A DNA stretch of 64,000 bases from Botryosphaeria dothidea (GCA_011503125.2 WWBZ02000001.1:6014001-6078000); one strand, 5' to 3'; positions 20,950 through 32,440 are shown, numbered from the stretch's first letter. Program-made: numbers and translations. The notes: a model not told the origin generated them from the sequence alone.

Positions 20950-22067
20950 AAGTTATCTTTGTTCAAAAGCCTACAAGAGTCTCAAGGGAGATATCATCCT
21001 CGGAGAGCGCGTAAGCGGCTCGAATCCATGCAAAAAATATTGCCTTTGGCCTGCGAGATTCTAATTCGAGTGCAGATCAAACCAAGCCGACGAATGGCTC
21101 CAAAGATTCGACGAAGAGGTCATACCTTTTCTGGGTGCAAAGTCAGAATGTGACAGGGTCAAGATTGCCGTTATTGACACTGGAATTGACTCGAAATAAC
21201 CTTTGGTGAAACGCAATAGAAATCGTATACGCGAATCCAAGAGTTTTGTACCCGGTGGACATACCACAGACACAGACGTGGACCGACATGGGACCTGTGT
21301 TGCATCGTTGATTTTGAGAGTCGCACCAGAGGCTGAACTTTACGTCGCAAGAGTGGCAGAGGATAGCAAGACCCTGAAATCTTCAGCCGCAATTCACATT
21401 GCAGAGGTATGGATACTTTTGACTTAAAGTCGGGGTTTGCGCTTGATTGAGGGCTAATTCGAGCTAGACCATCTCTGTGGCAACTAACGACTGGAAGGTT
21501 GATATAATCAATATCCCCCTTGGCTAGTCTGGCTATGTGTCATAACTGAGGTGTATCCAGCATGAAACCATGCGAGCATACATCCGCGGTATTCTTGTCT
21601 TCTGTGCAGCCGGCAATCCTGGAGGAAACGACAATATTGCGTATCCTGCGAGAATGCGTACCGTTATCTGTGTCAATTCAGCTGACGGCGAGGGATTTCC
21701 CTCAGCCTCGAACCTTCCAGAAGATCTACAAGACAATTTCACTATTCTTGGAGAGGAAATTCCAATAGGTTCTGCGACAGGAATTCAAAGAGTGACCGGA
21801 ACATCTTTCGCTTCGCCCATTGCCGCTGGTCTATGCGCTTTCATCATTAGATTTCTGAGAGAGGTAGAGGGGTTTCCAAGAGAACAACGAGAAGATAATG
21901 AATACCTTCTAAAGAGCTTCCAAGGCATCCGGGCGGCATTCCTAGTTATGTCAAGCGAAATTCAGGGTTTCGACTACATACGACCCTGGGAGTTGTTTAA
22001 GGGAAACAATAAAGACCGCACTGTTTGGCATATCCAACATGCGCTCGAAACACTAAAAGCCCATTAG
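20950..22067 (+). pseudogene. Subtilisin-like (S8) protease domain, decayed, downstream of patatin
   Basis: A subtilase domain follows the patatin relic on the same strand. Seen blocks are DRVKIAVIDTGID with the catalytic Asp, DRHGTCVASLIL with the catalytic His (family HGTHVA, here Cys), VAPEAELYVARVAED, WKVDIINIPLG, the oxyanion Asn region FCAAGNPGGN, and GTSFASPIAAG with the catalytic Ser. The frame is broken by TAA at 21197-21199 and TAG at 21525-21527, with other frame changes near 21430-21560. The last 165 codons (21570-22067) are open and end ...ALETLKAH. Patatin and S8 peptidase are both known N-terminal effector domains of fungal STAND/NLR proteins, so a patatin-S8 arrangement in one gene, or two adjacent relics, are both possible. 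No NACHT or NB-ARC segment is seen after it. Confidence 0.75.
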
Positions 22068-22288
22068 CCTGAGTTATTACATTGCAGCTCAGAAGTTCAA
22101 AGAGCTTTCGGACTTTAATTTGCTACTTACATTATCTTTTTTCAATATTTTTGAACTGCATTACAAAATGATCTATTACATTTCGGCTTCCTGAATCGTC
22201 AGGAAATGCTGAACGCGTATGTGAACTGATGGCGTAAGCTTCATTGGTGACAGCTCTTCGGAGTCTTATCACAATAGATGTCGACATC
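22068..22288. other. AT-rich spacer before solo LTR
   Basis: No gene. It ends with the 5-base target-site copy ACATC (22284-22288) of the adjacent LTR. Confidence 0.5.
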
Positions 22289-22528
22289 TGTTGGATTTGA
22301 GAGTGAAGAGTTGTGAGGTCAGAAAAGAGAGTAGATTCTGCCTGTCTCCTGAGAGGGAGGTTGGTAGGCTTGCTTATATATATGGGTGATAACTACATAA
22401 CCGAGGATACTAAAGATCCGAGAGAGAGTGCCAATGCGGGGTTGGGCATCAAAGAGTGTTGTTGTATAAAGGATAGAATATTCGAGATAACTGAGATGCC
22501 TGAGGTAGTAAGGCAAGAAAGTCTGACA
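22289..22528 (-). mobile_element. Solo LTR (family A), copia-like size, 5-bp TSD
   Basis: A 240-bp LTR, sense strand minus. On the plus strand it starts TGTTGGATTTGAGAG and ends GTCTGACA, so on its own strand it runs TGTCAGAC...CCAACA. Perfect 5-bp duplications flank it: ACATC at 22284-22288 and 22529-22533. A TATA-like TATATAAG sits in the middle on the minus strand. The termini and the 3' 100 bases match the copy at 58399-58648 closely. No internal retrotransposon sequence remains, so it arose by LTR-LTR recombination. Confidence 0.85.
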
Positions 22529-22533
22529 ACATC

Positions 22534-22976
22534 GGACATTATTCCTGTTGTGGGGGCTGAAGATGCAGCTGTGGCGCACGCCTGGATTTGGAATAGGAAA
22601 GCGTTGGAACCCCGCTTCTCCAGACCATGCAACTTAACTTCGAACAGCTCATCGCCCTGACCTGGCACGGATAGTTTGCGAGCTTTGCGTCTTGGTGGTA
22701 TTTATGTACATATCAAGATCTATCGCAGTGTTCACCCAATTTCACTGTTCGCACGCTATCCAGCCTGTCATCCACCTCGTTCTCCGTAGATCTCAGTACT
22801 GTGCGTTCATATTTAAGTATTGGCTCATTCATTCGCTAGGCTTAAACTGCAAACCCATACCTTCAACTTCAGATTTTAACGATACCATAATCGCAGTTCA
22901 AAATCTTTCTTCATGGCAAACCAGAAAAGGACATGGTTTCTCGCTCTCAACTGGAACATCCCACCGTCTGCCATCT
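22534..22976. other. Spacer after solo LTR
   Basis: No recognised gene; short frames only. Confidence 0.4.
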
Positions 22977-23827
22977 AGCTTGGAAATGTCATCACGGACA
23001 GGACCTCACCAGAAAGGCCACTCATCAGCGTCTCAACCCTTTCAGTCGCATCTCAAAACGCCCCCGACAGCTCCAAGAGGCCTCAGCCATTCAGCTCGCC
23101 ATCCGCATCCGCGGCTCCAGTAGCTCACACGGCATCAAACACCGCTTTCAACCCAGTCCTGGACACCAAGGTATACAGCAACATCGCTTCAAACTATACC
23201 CTCACGCTGTCTAACAACAACACCAAGACGTTCGCGCACTTCTTGAAGAGGATTGTCAAGCTGGATTTCTCCATGTGGAAGGGAGAAGAGCAGAGCCACT
23301 ATTTCAAAACACAAGAAACAAAATGGCTCGTTCCGCCGGCCTCCTTCGCGACCAAGGTCATGGCCGATGGCAGAGTTCAATAATACTTGACAGCGATGGG
23401 GAATAGCACGCCGCTCTACATTGTCTCTGGCGTCCAGACTGTGTGGAGCGCTAAGGCATCGACGACGGTAAAACAGAAGAGAGGTTTCGGAGGCAAGCCC
23501 GGCGAGATTGCCATGGCCGCGGGCGTGCCGGAGCTGAAGCACGAGGCTGGTGAGGAAAGAAAGATGGGCTGGGAGTGTGAGGGACCTATCACATTTGCAT
23601 ATCAGCTAGAGAGGATCCAGAAAACAAAGAGAGGGATCGAGTCCAAGGAAGAGGTCAAAGGGGCATTCTTCGGTGCCGGGAAGAAACACGTGGAAGAGCC
23701 GATGGAGATAGAGTTTGGAAATGACGAGCTGGATGCAGATGCGGATGTTTCTGAGGCGTTGCCATCTTTCGATGAAGCAATTAATGAAGAGTGTATGGTA
23801 GTCGTTTTTTCCCCAGAAGAGGCGTAG
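22977..23827 (+). pseudogene. Uncharacterised fungal protein, broken by in-frame stop
   Basis: One continuous frame from about 22977 to 23827, interrupted by a single TAA at 23381-23383. The first part reads ...FNPVLDTKVYSNIASNYTLTL... and KWLVPPASFATKVMADGRVQ; after the stop it goes on YLTAMGNSTPLYIVSGVQTVWSAKAS and GPITFAYQLERI. I recognise the PLYIVSGV(K/Q)..W and FAY(Q/R)L(E/R)RI pattern from uncharacterised ascomycete proteins, usually with a Ser/Thr-Ala-rich start. The stop codon could derive from CAA by one C-to-T change. No ATG is in frame at the left end, so a first exon or frameshift is missing too. Function unknown; the C-terminal tail is acidic. Confidence 0.5.
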
Positions 23828-24606
23828 ATGATGCGAAGTTTGCCGACATCTGCGTTAAGGATTGCGTAGTTTATGACATCTCAATGCCGTAGCTTTTCGA
23901 GTTCTGCTTTCACGAACTCGGAACCCGTGTGGACGATACGCAAATTTGAATAGCAGGAAGCACATGATGATATTCCGCTGACGGCGACAAAACCATGGCC
24001 CTGGATGAAGAGCTTTTCGGCGAAATGATTTGGAAGAATTGCAACTTCACTAATCTGTGTACTAGAAGAATGAATACGGACGAGTAGTCTCAAGTAATAA
24101 ATCTCGAAGCTGAAGTTGTAAAGAAGGATCCCAGATAAATTTAATTTGAGGAATTGAAGGAGGGAAGGCATGAAACCAATGGTTGCTCGTCCGCCATAGA
24201 TGTTCAAGCAATGCCGAGGTAAGTTGCAGCTTGCCCCCACAATGCGCCCAGCCCCTCACCAACAGCACTTTCCCTTCCCTCTAATGTAACTGTTTGAAAG
24301 GTCAACAGGACGGCGCAAGCTTGGCCTTGGACAAAATCTCTCTCTGCGCTTAGATTGCGCTCCTCTTTTCAGCGTGCGCTCTAGGCTGTAGCATACTCTT
24401 CCAACAGCCTTTCAACAGTGTCATCGTTGTTTAAGTCCTCCGAGGTAGGATTATTGACAGGATCGACATGTGCTATGTGCTAGTGCCTTTATCTGTTTCC
24501 CGAACGCGCTCTTACTAGTCTCGTTTTGCAAAGTAAGTTTCACTATAGTATCTGATCTGTTAAGCTCAGTCCCTGTCGGGCAGGGGATTTCGCGGGGCTC
24601 AATTCT
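23828..24606. other. Intergenic, weak minus-strand ORF
   Basis: Contains a 119-codon minus-strand frame (23881-24240) with no domain I know and average composition; coding chance about 0.2. The rest is AT-rich. Confidence 0.35.
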
Positions 24607-24613
24607 ATAAATC
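24607..24613 (+). promoter_or_regulatory. TATA box of DUF7053-like gene
   Basis: TATAAAT about 105 bases upstream of the start codon at 24715, followed by a pyrimidine-rich leader (run of C near 24670). Position and context fit a core promoter. Confidence 0.45.
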
Positions 24614-24714
24614 AGCCGTGATGGTAACGAGCCCCGCAGAAGTATCCACAAGCAACTAAAAAAAATCCCTCCCCCCCAATACCAAACAAAACCTTCTCGA
24701 CAACCTCGACCGCA

Positions 24715-25131
24715 ATGGCCTCCACATCTCTCTCCACAACCTTACCTACGGGTCTCAGCGAGAAGAATGTCATTCTCTGCCTCCAAAACCACGACCTTTT
24801 CATCAAAACAGTTTGCCTATCCCTCCAGTCGTACAAACTCGAGTCTGGCGATCCGAACACTGAAGCCACATACGACATTGTCGACAAGACGAACTTCAAG
24901 CTCACATTGACCAATGTTGAGGGCGGTGTCAACTCGGTCATCGTAGCCAGTGCACCGATCGGCACTCTAACACTTTCGAGCAAGTGGAGGGCCGTGGACG
25001 GCAATCTCAAGGAGGATATCGTGATTGATGGAAACAAGGTCGCCAAAATGATTGGCAAGGCCACTGTCGAGAGGTCACATTCGGAAATGCAGAAGAGGTT
25101 GATCGAAGAGTCCGGCAAGGTGCAAGCATAG
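24715..25131 (+). CDS. DUF7053-like small protein
   Basis: A single-exon gene of 138 aa. The pattern YKLESGDPNTEATYDIVDK, FKLTLTNVEGG, APIGTLTLSSKWR and DIVIDGNKVAKMIGKATVERSHSEMQKRLIEE is that of a fungal family I know as DUF7053, whose members look like small START/polyketide-cyclase-fold ligand binders (the fold is inference). The length is typical. There is no signal peptide or membrane segment, so it should be cytosolic. It is intact, with a TATA box at 24607, in the middle of decayed neighbours. Function unknown. Confidence 0.75.
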   Translation: MASTSLSTTLPTGLSEKNVILCLQNHDLFIKTVCLSLQSYKLESGDPNTEATYDIVDKTNFKLTLTNVEGGVNSVIVASAPIGTLTLSSKWRAVDGNLKEDIVIDGNKVAKMIGKATVERSHSEMQKRLIEESGKVQA

Positions 25132-25674
25132 AAGAGAGACCGAGGAAGCGAGATGCCGTATCGGAGTCCGTTGGAGATTCACATGTAACGAGAATTTTCG
25201 CCGGGCGACATTAGCAAGTGCAGCGGGGAACCAGAGATAAATTTCGAAGTCTTGATTATTTTGCTCCTGCTACAAAGGGGAATTGGAACATAGGGAGAAG
25301 CTATGAGATGGCGTAATGCTGTGGTGCTGAACTTTGAGCTGCTCTTACTTTCGAGATAACACGAAATTCGTTGCCCTGGATTTGCTGGGGACTCCTGGAG
25401 TAGGCCGTATCGCAGACCTTGCGTGATTGAAAATACCTGCTCGGCAAGTAAAATGGCGTAAATTTCCACAGCAAAGCTCTGAAGGCAATTCTAAACGTGC
25501 TTTGACACTGCTGGGGCTCCAATTGACCCCAAAGCCATCCGGACGAATGCTTCCACTCCCCATGAGTCTCTACCAGGCTTAGCTGTGAGGTCATTCTTTC
25601 GGCGCTAAGTGTCGGCTATAAACCGGCAATCATAAAATTTGAAAGCAAAGTAGGAATTAGTAGTTTGAGATTAA
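25132..25674. other. Intergenic with hairpin-element arm
   Basis: No gene. Bases 25538-25563 contain a copy of the 27-bp arm found twice at 40455-40537 (core CCGGACGAATGCTTCCACTC), without its inverted partner. Confidence 0.5.
25538..25563 (-). repeat. Single arm of the 40.5-kb hairpin element
   Basis: Starts TCCGGACGAATG and ends CACTCCCCA; about 25 bases identical to both arms of the inverted repeat at 40455-40537. A CCAATT motif precedes it here and also precedes the right arm there, hinting at a shared longer ancestor. Confidence 0.7.
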
Positions 25675-27960
25675 TTATTGCTCATTCTCATCCAGAGCGA
25701 CGCTCAAAGTACCAACAGCAGGAAAGTTTGAGACATTGATCGGCCGTGGATTAACATCATCTGCCATAGCTTCATGGAGAATTAAAGAAATATCTCGATC
25801 TTTTACAGGAGCGAGCATGTTTCCCTTTATGCCTCTCCTGAGCAGCATTTTCAGAAGGTTTGCTTTTCCTGTCCGAATTGAACTTTTGATAGAAGGTGAT
25901 CCAAGCGTGCTTGCGTCCTCAGGATATCTTGCAAGAAGACAGTCAAGGAGAGAGCTCAATATCTCTTCATCATGCTCTACTGCCCAATCAAGCTCTAGCG
26001 GGTCATTTGGATCAGCCCCCCTTTTCAGAAGATTGCGCACCATGAGCGTATCCCCATTGATTGTAGCAGCTGCTAAGGCTGTTTTCTTCGAAATGCGGGA
26101 GGCTGGATTATTGAGTTGTGCTCCAGAGTCAAGCAGAAGATCCGCAAGATCCTGTTTCCTTTCCTTTACTGCGACGTACAGGGCAGTTTCTCCAGCTGTC
26201 GGGGGACTTGAGTCCGTTCTCTCGCAATCATTAACTCCCAGACCTGCATGAATCAAAATTTTGACCACTGAAAGATCTCCCCATTGTGCTGCTAGTACTA
26301 ATGGGGGGGGGGTGTCGAAGCTGACGCCATCGGTGACTCTGTAGTAAGACCCCGTGACATCTGCATCCAGGAGAAGTCTCACAAGACCTGCATCGCGTCG
26401 CACCAAGGCTTCTATAAGCGGCGAATTTTTCTGTCGAGGTGATAATCTTGCGAAAATGTTCACATTCGCAGTGAAAAACGTTCACAGCGTAGCTGCTTCA
26501 CGATGTACTCCTCGGATTGCTGAAGCCAGACCATCGGCAATGCATATTCTGGCGATTGTGGTCTTTTGCTCGAGTAATCCCTTCAGCATAGAGACATTCC
26601 CAACCTCTGAGGCCGCTTCCAGGAGATATGACACCTGTTTATCTCCTTGGATAAGACTCAGTGATCCCTCTGGAAGAAGGAGATCCACAAGTGTTGGCTG
26701 CTCAAGCAATATAGCCTCGGCCACCGGTGTTGTTTTGACATAACCAATACTGTTGATATCGCAGCCTTTGTCCAGCAGCAATCGGACTAAATCTTCATTA
26801 CCGCTTGATACGGCGCAAGCCAGTGTATCTTGGCTTGGTGCTGCTCGGTGCTGCAGAAGCAAGTGAATTAGATCTACATTGCCACGTCTGGCAGCGTTGT
26901 CGATGATTCTTTGGGCACGAGAAAGGTCCCAATCATCACCGAAGCTCGAGTATTCGTAGTTTATGTCTGCGCCGTAGGCTGCCATCAGCTCAACTACGAG
27001 CTTGCAAGTTTCAACGTCCAGCATCTTCATCGAACCATGGAAGACCCCCCATTTCGTCCATTGAGCATGGTCCTTATGGATGCGGTCCAGAAAAACTAGC
27101 CGGATTGAATCGGTATCGCCGTGTTCGAAGAGTATGTCCATTATGGACCGGTTATGAATGATTCCACCTGCTTCAATGATTGCTTGGAGAAGATCTGGGT
27201 CGTTTCCGGGACTTTCAGGTAGACGGAGAGGCCATATTGCCAGTTCAAGAGCTCCAACAGGCATCCACCGTTGAATTTTTTCAATGGTTTTGCTTGCATC
27301 TGCTCCATACCGGCTCAAGACACGGACTATTTCTTTGCGCCGTCTTTCTGAAGCAAGTTCAATAGCTGTTCTCCGCATATCAACTTTTTGGATGGCTTCA
27401 ATACCTGCTTCACCTTCACTCAGGAGGAAATCAACCATCCCCGAATGGCCTGCCTTGATGGCAAGACGAAATAATGCATGTACGATAGCGGTGTGGGAAT
27501 ATCCAGTTGAGGCCTTGATGAGGTAATGAAGATGCTGAGTTGTCTGCTGCTGCACATATCGAATGAATTCGTCAGAAGAGAGGTACTCATCTCCATCAAC
27601 GTTGTTTGCAAGCGAATACAGAACAAGTCGGTGGAATTGGCTTGTGAACATCCGAGTTGTAGGATCCATGACGGATCGCGGCGTGAACCCTCCAGCAATC
27701 TCGGGCGGCAGCGTTGCTTGAAGGCATTTGATCAATGTTTTCAGTCGCTCTGGGTTCCCGTGCAGGAATAGAGTTGGGGTAGTGAAAGTGGCTGATATGC
27801 TTGGGTGCTGCTGATCAGGACTGGTGACCACGGATGATGTGAGTCTCGGATCGATCGTGCCTAGATGGCTGGGGAAGTCGGGCCATACTCCGTTCTCCTC
27901 AAGGCGTTTCTCGTAACTTCGGAATGGAAGATCAATCGTCCATGAGGCTGTGTGATCCAA
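25675..27960 (-). pseudogene. Large ankyrin-repeat protein with in-frame TGA
   Basis: One frame of about 761 codons from 27960 to 25675, broken only by TGA at 26482-26484. The N-terminal 170 residues carry LFLHGNPERLKTLIKCL and FHRLVLYSLANN, a helical region common ahead of ankyrins in fungal proteins. From there on are ankyrin repeats, clear as DLIHLLLQHRAAPS, DLVRLLLDKGCDINSIG, TALYVAVKERKQDLADLLLDSGAQLN and LMVRNLLKRGADPNDP. It would be a soluble protein-binding scaffold. TGA could come from CGA by C-to-T. An alternative reading removes the stop: a GTACAT...CGACAG segment of exactly 78 nt has intron-like ends and keeps frame, but the piece it would delete itself looks like ankyrin sequence, so I favour nonsense. 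Either way two long open parts remain. Confidence 0.65.
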
Positions 27961-29216
27961 AAGTGGAGAAGAGATGGCAAATCCGCGGGGAAGTGGCAGA
28001 GAAGGCTCTATTTAACTCTTAGTCGCAAGCTCTAGTTTTTTATTACGGCCGGATTCGAACTTGCCTTCCCTGTACCTTGGTAGGCGATACCGCAGAGTCT
28101 CTTTGCGTACTGTTGGAAATCACGTGTTTTGCATATTGCTTTTGCAACACCAGATAGCCTAGTCACTCACTTACGTATATAAGCAGTGTGGGCCACCTAC
28201 GCCCTTCCTCCTCATGCCAATCATCAATGGATCATCGTTGTTCATCAACAATCCAACACGTACTCGATCTGCAGATATCATCTTCCCACTTTTTCGGACC
28301 ATTGTCTCTTTCCCTTTGCGCTCCCGTTTTTGAATTATGCTGCTGATCTGCTGCCATTCATTTTTTCTTTGATATTTAGACCACTTCCAGAATTTGAACC
28401 GTCTCTCATGTTGTGATTTTCTGAGCAATTTAGTGTCACGGTCGAGTCCACAATCGGGTCAAGTATAGTCACGTTGCGTAGAAGTGGTGCTCTTTCTTCA
28501 TCATCATCTCAACTCCTCCTTCACCTGTGAGAGGTTTTCCTTCATCCAACCAGAGGCGCTGCAGAACCGGCTTCTGAGCCTCCCACTCGTGATCTGAAAT
28601 CCTCCAGGTAGATTGAGCAGAACGTAAAGACATCTTAGGCGTCGAAAGCTGGAAAGTAAGCAGCGAAATTTGAACTCAAAGATTTTGGAAGAGGGCTGGG
28701 AAGATAAAGAGATTTTTCGGGGCGGATAGGCAGAAATATGCCTTGCGGGTGAGCTGACGACAGAACCTGTGCCAAGGCTGACTTGCAGAGCAGATTCTGG
28801 CAACCAATCATTCCCCTAGTCATGCCTGTAAGCGCAATGGGGTCACTCTGCATAAAAGGCCTCTAATTGGCCCGAATCGAAATCTTTCTCTGCCTACTAT
28901 CTCAGAAAGAATTCGGAATTGGCAAGTCCTGGGTCCCACGAGAATCTCCAACGGGGGACATTAGCGGACCCCAACCACACTGGGAAGACCAGAAGAATAT
29001 GAGTGTCCCGAGCCTGACTATTGTAGCCTATTTTACTCCGCCATGCTGGATGATATACTATCCAAATGTGAAGGAAACTCACCCAACCTTGCAGGGAATA
29101 GAATTGTGATAACATCCACCCTACCAAATATCCTCTTCACATGTACCAAACCATTTTCTTCCGTCTTATACTTCATTCATATGCTACGTTGACATTGCTA
29201 TTCAAAAACTTTATCC
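27961..29216. other. Intergenic, about 1.25 kb
   Basis: No gene recognised. It contains the ankyrin-gene promoter and a tRNA-like T-arm sequence on the minus strand near 28052-28063 that does not fold (see rejected items). Remaining frames are short and without domains. Confidence 0.4.
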
Positions 29217-30204
29217 TTACAGAGCGAGCATCATGGCAAACCCGACCACACTTAACGTCCAAACACTCCAGTCACACAATCCAGCAGCAGATTTGGTGTC
29301 TGTAGGCTGCAGCGTAACCTCAGCAGCAACTCCGGTCACAGTAACAGTCCAATATCTAAAGTTGGTAGACCAACGCGTTACAGTCACTTTCGTCGTGGGG
29401 GTAGCTGACATGGACGCCAAGCAGCTGTTGACGGCAGCGGTGTTCTGCAAGTAGCAAGAAACGAAACAATTAGCCTCGGAGCCTCCTGTCCTCCCAACTC
29501 TCATTGACTCTCAATCTGAGATCTCCCCCTCCCCTTCTGGTGCTCACACCCCCCTCTTCTCAACACGCGACCTGCGGAGAACCGAAAGCGAATGGGGAAA
29601 GATACGGAATACCACTCACCCACTGCTGGAAGTAAACATTACTCGCCGGCCCCACGATATCCTCCTCCCAACACCGCACATCCGGCATCACATCCGCCGG
29701 CGTCAGCCCCTCCGGTATGCTCGTCATATCATACGTGCAAACCGGATCCGCGCTCGCCGCCGCCGCGCCCGGCGTCCCGCTCGGCACGGGCGCTGCGGTG
29801 ATCTGGCAATCGAACTGGCCGTACGCCGTCTTCACGACGTCGAAGGTCGTGCGCGGCGGATAGTACTGGTGGCCGTACGTGAAGTTGACCGGCCACCCCA
29901 GAAAGTCCGCGGCGTACGTGACGGTCTGCGGGGTGTTGGTGAAGGCAGGGCAGAGCGCGCCGACGGTGCCGTCCTCGTACGCTTCCTGCGACTGCGCGGT
30001 GGCCGGGCAGGTGTAGACGAGCGTGGTGCGCGCGGACTCGACGTGCAGGATGGAGCCGCTGATGCCGGCGGTGGGGACGGCGGAGGGAGCGCCTTCGCGG
30101 CCCGCCCAAGGGAAGGAGATGATGGCCGAGGTGGCGTTGGGTGTTGTGCTGGCGGCGGAGACGGCGCTTGCGAGGAGGAGAGCGGTGACGATTTTGGGGG
30201 CCAT
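29217..30204 (-). CDS. Secreted, probably GPI-anchored or membrane-tethered protein
   Basis: Two exons, 29620-30204 and 29217-29444, with a 175-nt intron, give 270 aa. Residues 1-18 (MAPKIVTALLLASAVSAA) are a signal peptide. The C-terminus is a small-residue stretch followed by WTLSVVGFAMMLAL, which fits a GPI-attachment signal or short membrane anchor. The mature chain has several cysteines (YTCPAT, ALCPAF, FDCQIT, PVCTYD, VRCWEE) and N-glycosylation sequons (NATS, NFTY). No enzymatic motif is visible. It matches a widespread group of fungal surface proteins with no known activity. The first exon is distinctly GC-rich compared with the flanks. Confidence 0.75.
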
Positions 30205-30880
30205 GGTCGGTTGTCTCGTCGGCTTGGGCCGAGGTTGAGTTCCGGGGCTGGGTTTTGGTGTTTGGAATGGAAATTTAGTTGGGAATCTTCTGTAAAGACT
30301 GAATGGAAATCGAGCGCAACGCAGGAATCACGAAAGAATGTGAGATGATTGAAGATTGCACTATATGAACTAAATTTACGAGTGGCCTGGGGCCAGACGC
30401 AGTCATTGCGGGAACATTGAATGAGTGCATGGTTGTGGAGTGGTGAAGCTGGAAGATATTAACCGGAGGATTGACAGGCCCGGACGTAGGTAAATTCAAA
30501 TGTGAAGTCGACCAATCATCTCAAGATTTCTCGGCGCAAAAATAGCTGCCTGCTGGGGCGCGGTCGCGTGGCCGTTGCGGCGCTCGTGTTTGTTGCCGAG
30601 ATTCGCAGGGTTGTATTCCTTCCATTATTGTTAGCACCAGCTTATCCACAACAAGAGTTTTCGGACTCTTACCCGTTCAGTGTCACTTTGAATGTTTTGG
30701 AATTCAAATGATGAGGCTCCGGATGAACTGGCTAATTGAACCAATTTAATAGAGCTATTCGTCTACTTCAAAAAGCAAGGACTCTCCCGTGTCAGTAGAA
30801 GCCTATTTTTCTCGATGTTGATTTAACCAGGGATCTTCTTCCAAAAGTTCTTTTGCCGTCTTTCTCTCTTCGGGTAGCCA
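30205..30880. other. Intergenic; includes former C-terminus of kinase
   Basis: No independent gene. Bases 30803-30880 continue the kinase frame after its premature stop, to the old stop at 30803-30805. Confidence 0.5.
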
Positions 30881-32308
30881 TCACAGCATACTCTTCATAA
30901 AACCAAGGAACAAGCTTTTGTCTTGTGCATCTAGATTTTCTTCCTCAGACTCGAATGAAAGCTGCGGGATCTTTGCGCCCATCAGATTGCCTAGCCGAGC
31001 GTTGGTTGGAGATTTAAGCGTGTGGTTGAATGAATGTCACACTTACAATTCTCATCAAAGAACAAGGAGCCGTCTCCCTTCCTTTCAAGGAACTCTCGTG
31101 GAGGAGGGCCTAAGTAGGCAACAATCTGCGAGAGATGCTTAGTGTTGCTGAGTTTGTTCTCGTCGGTCCTGCTGTCGAAGAGATGCTTTCCCTCGTAGAG
31201 ATCCCATATCTGCATCCGTTAGCGCTTTTTAGGTATTAGCTGATATAGAGACTAGACCATGGCCCCCAGATTCCAGATATCAACTTTTTGATCCCATTCC
31301 ATATGCATAATTACTTCCGGCGCCCGATAGATCTCGGGCATGATGTCATCATCATACTTCTGCTCCGGAGAACGCGCTTCTCCGAAATCACAAAGGATAG
31401 GAATACTCCAGGATTTTGGTATGGGCATCAGTCGGGATCTGTAGATGATTCGTTCACCATCGATGGCCTTATGCTCGCTTGGGCTTTCCTGCTCCATCTT
31501 CTCCATGCTTTTCAGCTTGCTCTCATCCTCGTTCTCCAGGAGGATGTTTGATGCCTTGATATCTGTAACTCATTGATTAGCTTTGAAACATGGCATGTAA
31601 GACGGAGATTACGCACCTGTGTGGATCAAGCCGGCATCGGTATGAAGAAAGTCTAACGCGTACAGAAGATATATGCAGAAAGCCCTTAGCATGTCCGTGG
31701 TGAATCGATCATTGGGCAGTAGAGGCCGAAGCTCTGATGTTCTCATTGCAAGCGGCTCATGTACCAAGCATACATGCGGCTCATCAGGCCCTTCAACTTT
31801 GAAGTGGTCCAGAATATTGCGTACAAAAGCCCGGCCAGGGTGATCCGTCTTGACCTGTGACAGGCGTTCGTAAGCACGAAGCTCACGTGCCGCCTGGACA
31901 CCATACGCAGAGCTGCGCACGTAGACTTTGACGACGACGTAACGGTAGCGCCTTTGATGAAATTAGAGTGGATTGACAGAGGTACAAAGAGACCGGGCGC
32001 ACGAACCGAAGATCACGACAGAGCCAGACTGTGGAATAGACGCCGTAGCCGAGTTTGGTGATGACCTGGTATTGGTCTTTGAATATCTCTCCAATGCGCA
32101 CTGGATAGTAGTCGTCGCGCCGATATCCCGGAAGTGTTTCTTCTTCAATTTTGTGATGCTGGTCAATTGCGTGAAAGTCGCGTGTTGGCAGGCAACACCG
32201 CGGTGAACACCGAGGCTGCACTCGCCTCGCCATGTGTGCTCGACGCATGATCCTCGACAACACGGACATGGCTACAATGGAGGTTGATAGAAGCGATGCG
32301 ATGTCCAA
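30881..32308 (-). CDS. SRPK-like Ser/Thr protein kinase, C-terminally truncated
   Basis: Five exons, 32007-32308, 31617-31951, 31258-31562, 31047-31209 and 30881-30990, give 404 aa. After a basic, mitochondrial-looking N-terminus comes EEETLPGYRRDDYYPVRIG, the entry sequence of fungal SRPK-type kinases, then LGYGVYSTVWLCRDL (Gly-loop), VVVKVYV with the ATP Lys, catalytic HTDIKASNIL, CDFGEAR (DFG) and EIYRAPEVI with WDQKVDIWNLGAMIWDL. The frame stops at TGA 30881-30883, where relatives read Arg (MLRWLPEERKTA). If read through, 25 more codons follow to TAG at 30803-30805 and complete subdomain XI with its ETAKELL-like helix and DPWL. So one CGA-to-TGA change removes the last helix. The core is complete, so activity cannot be excluded, but instability is likely. 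Confidence 0.8.
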
Positions 32309-32440
32309 ACATAGAGTGAGATGAAATGTTGATGGAAGATGCTGTGGTGGGTGCGATTAAGCAGGCGGGCGGTGTTGCGGCACGGAAGTTGGCGGGGTCT
32401 GTCTGAAAGAAGCCTGCCAGCCTCCAAACCATCCCACTGA

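Noticed and set aside
25179..25594. Minus-strand frames downstream of the DUF7053-like gene
   Set aside because: Part of the frame is the hairpin-arm repeat; no family resemblance and different frames disagree.
28030..28130. tRNA gene on the minus strand (GTTCGAATCC T-loop)
   Set aside because: The T-loop motif is present, but the T-stem has two mismatches in five pairs and no acceptor or D-arm pairing can be drawn.
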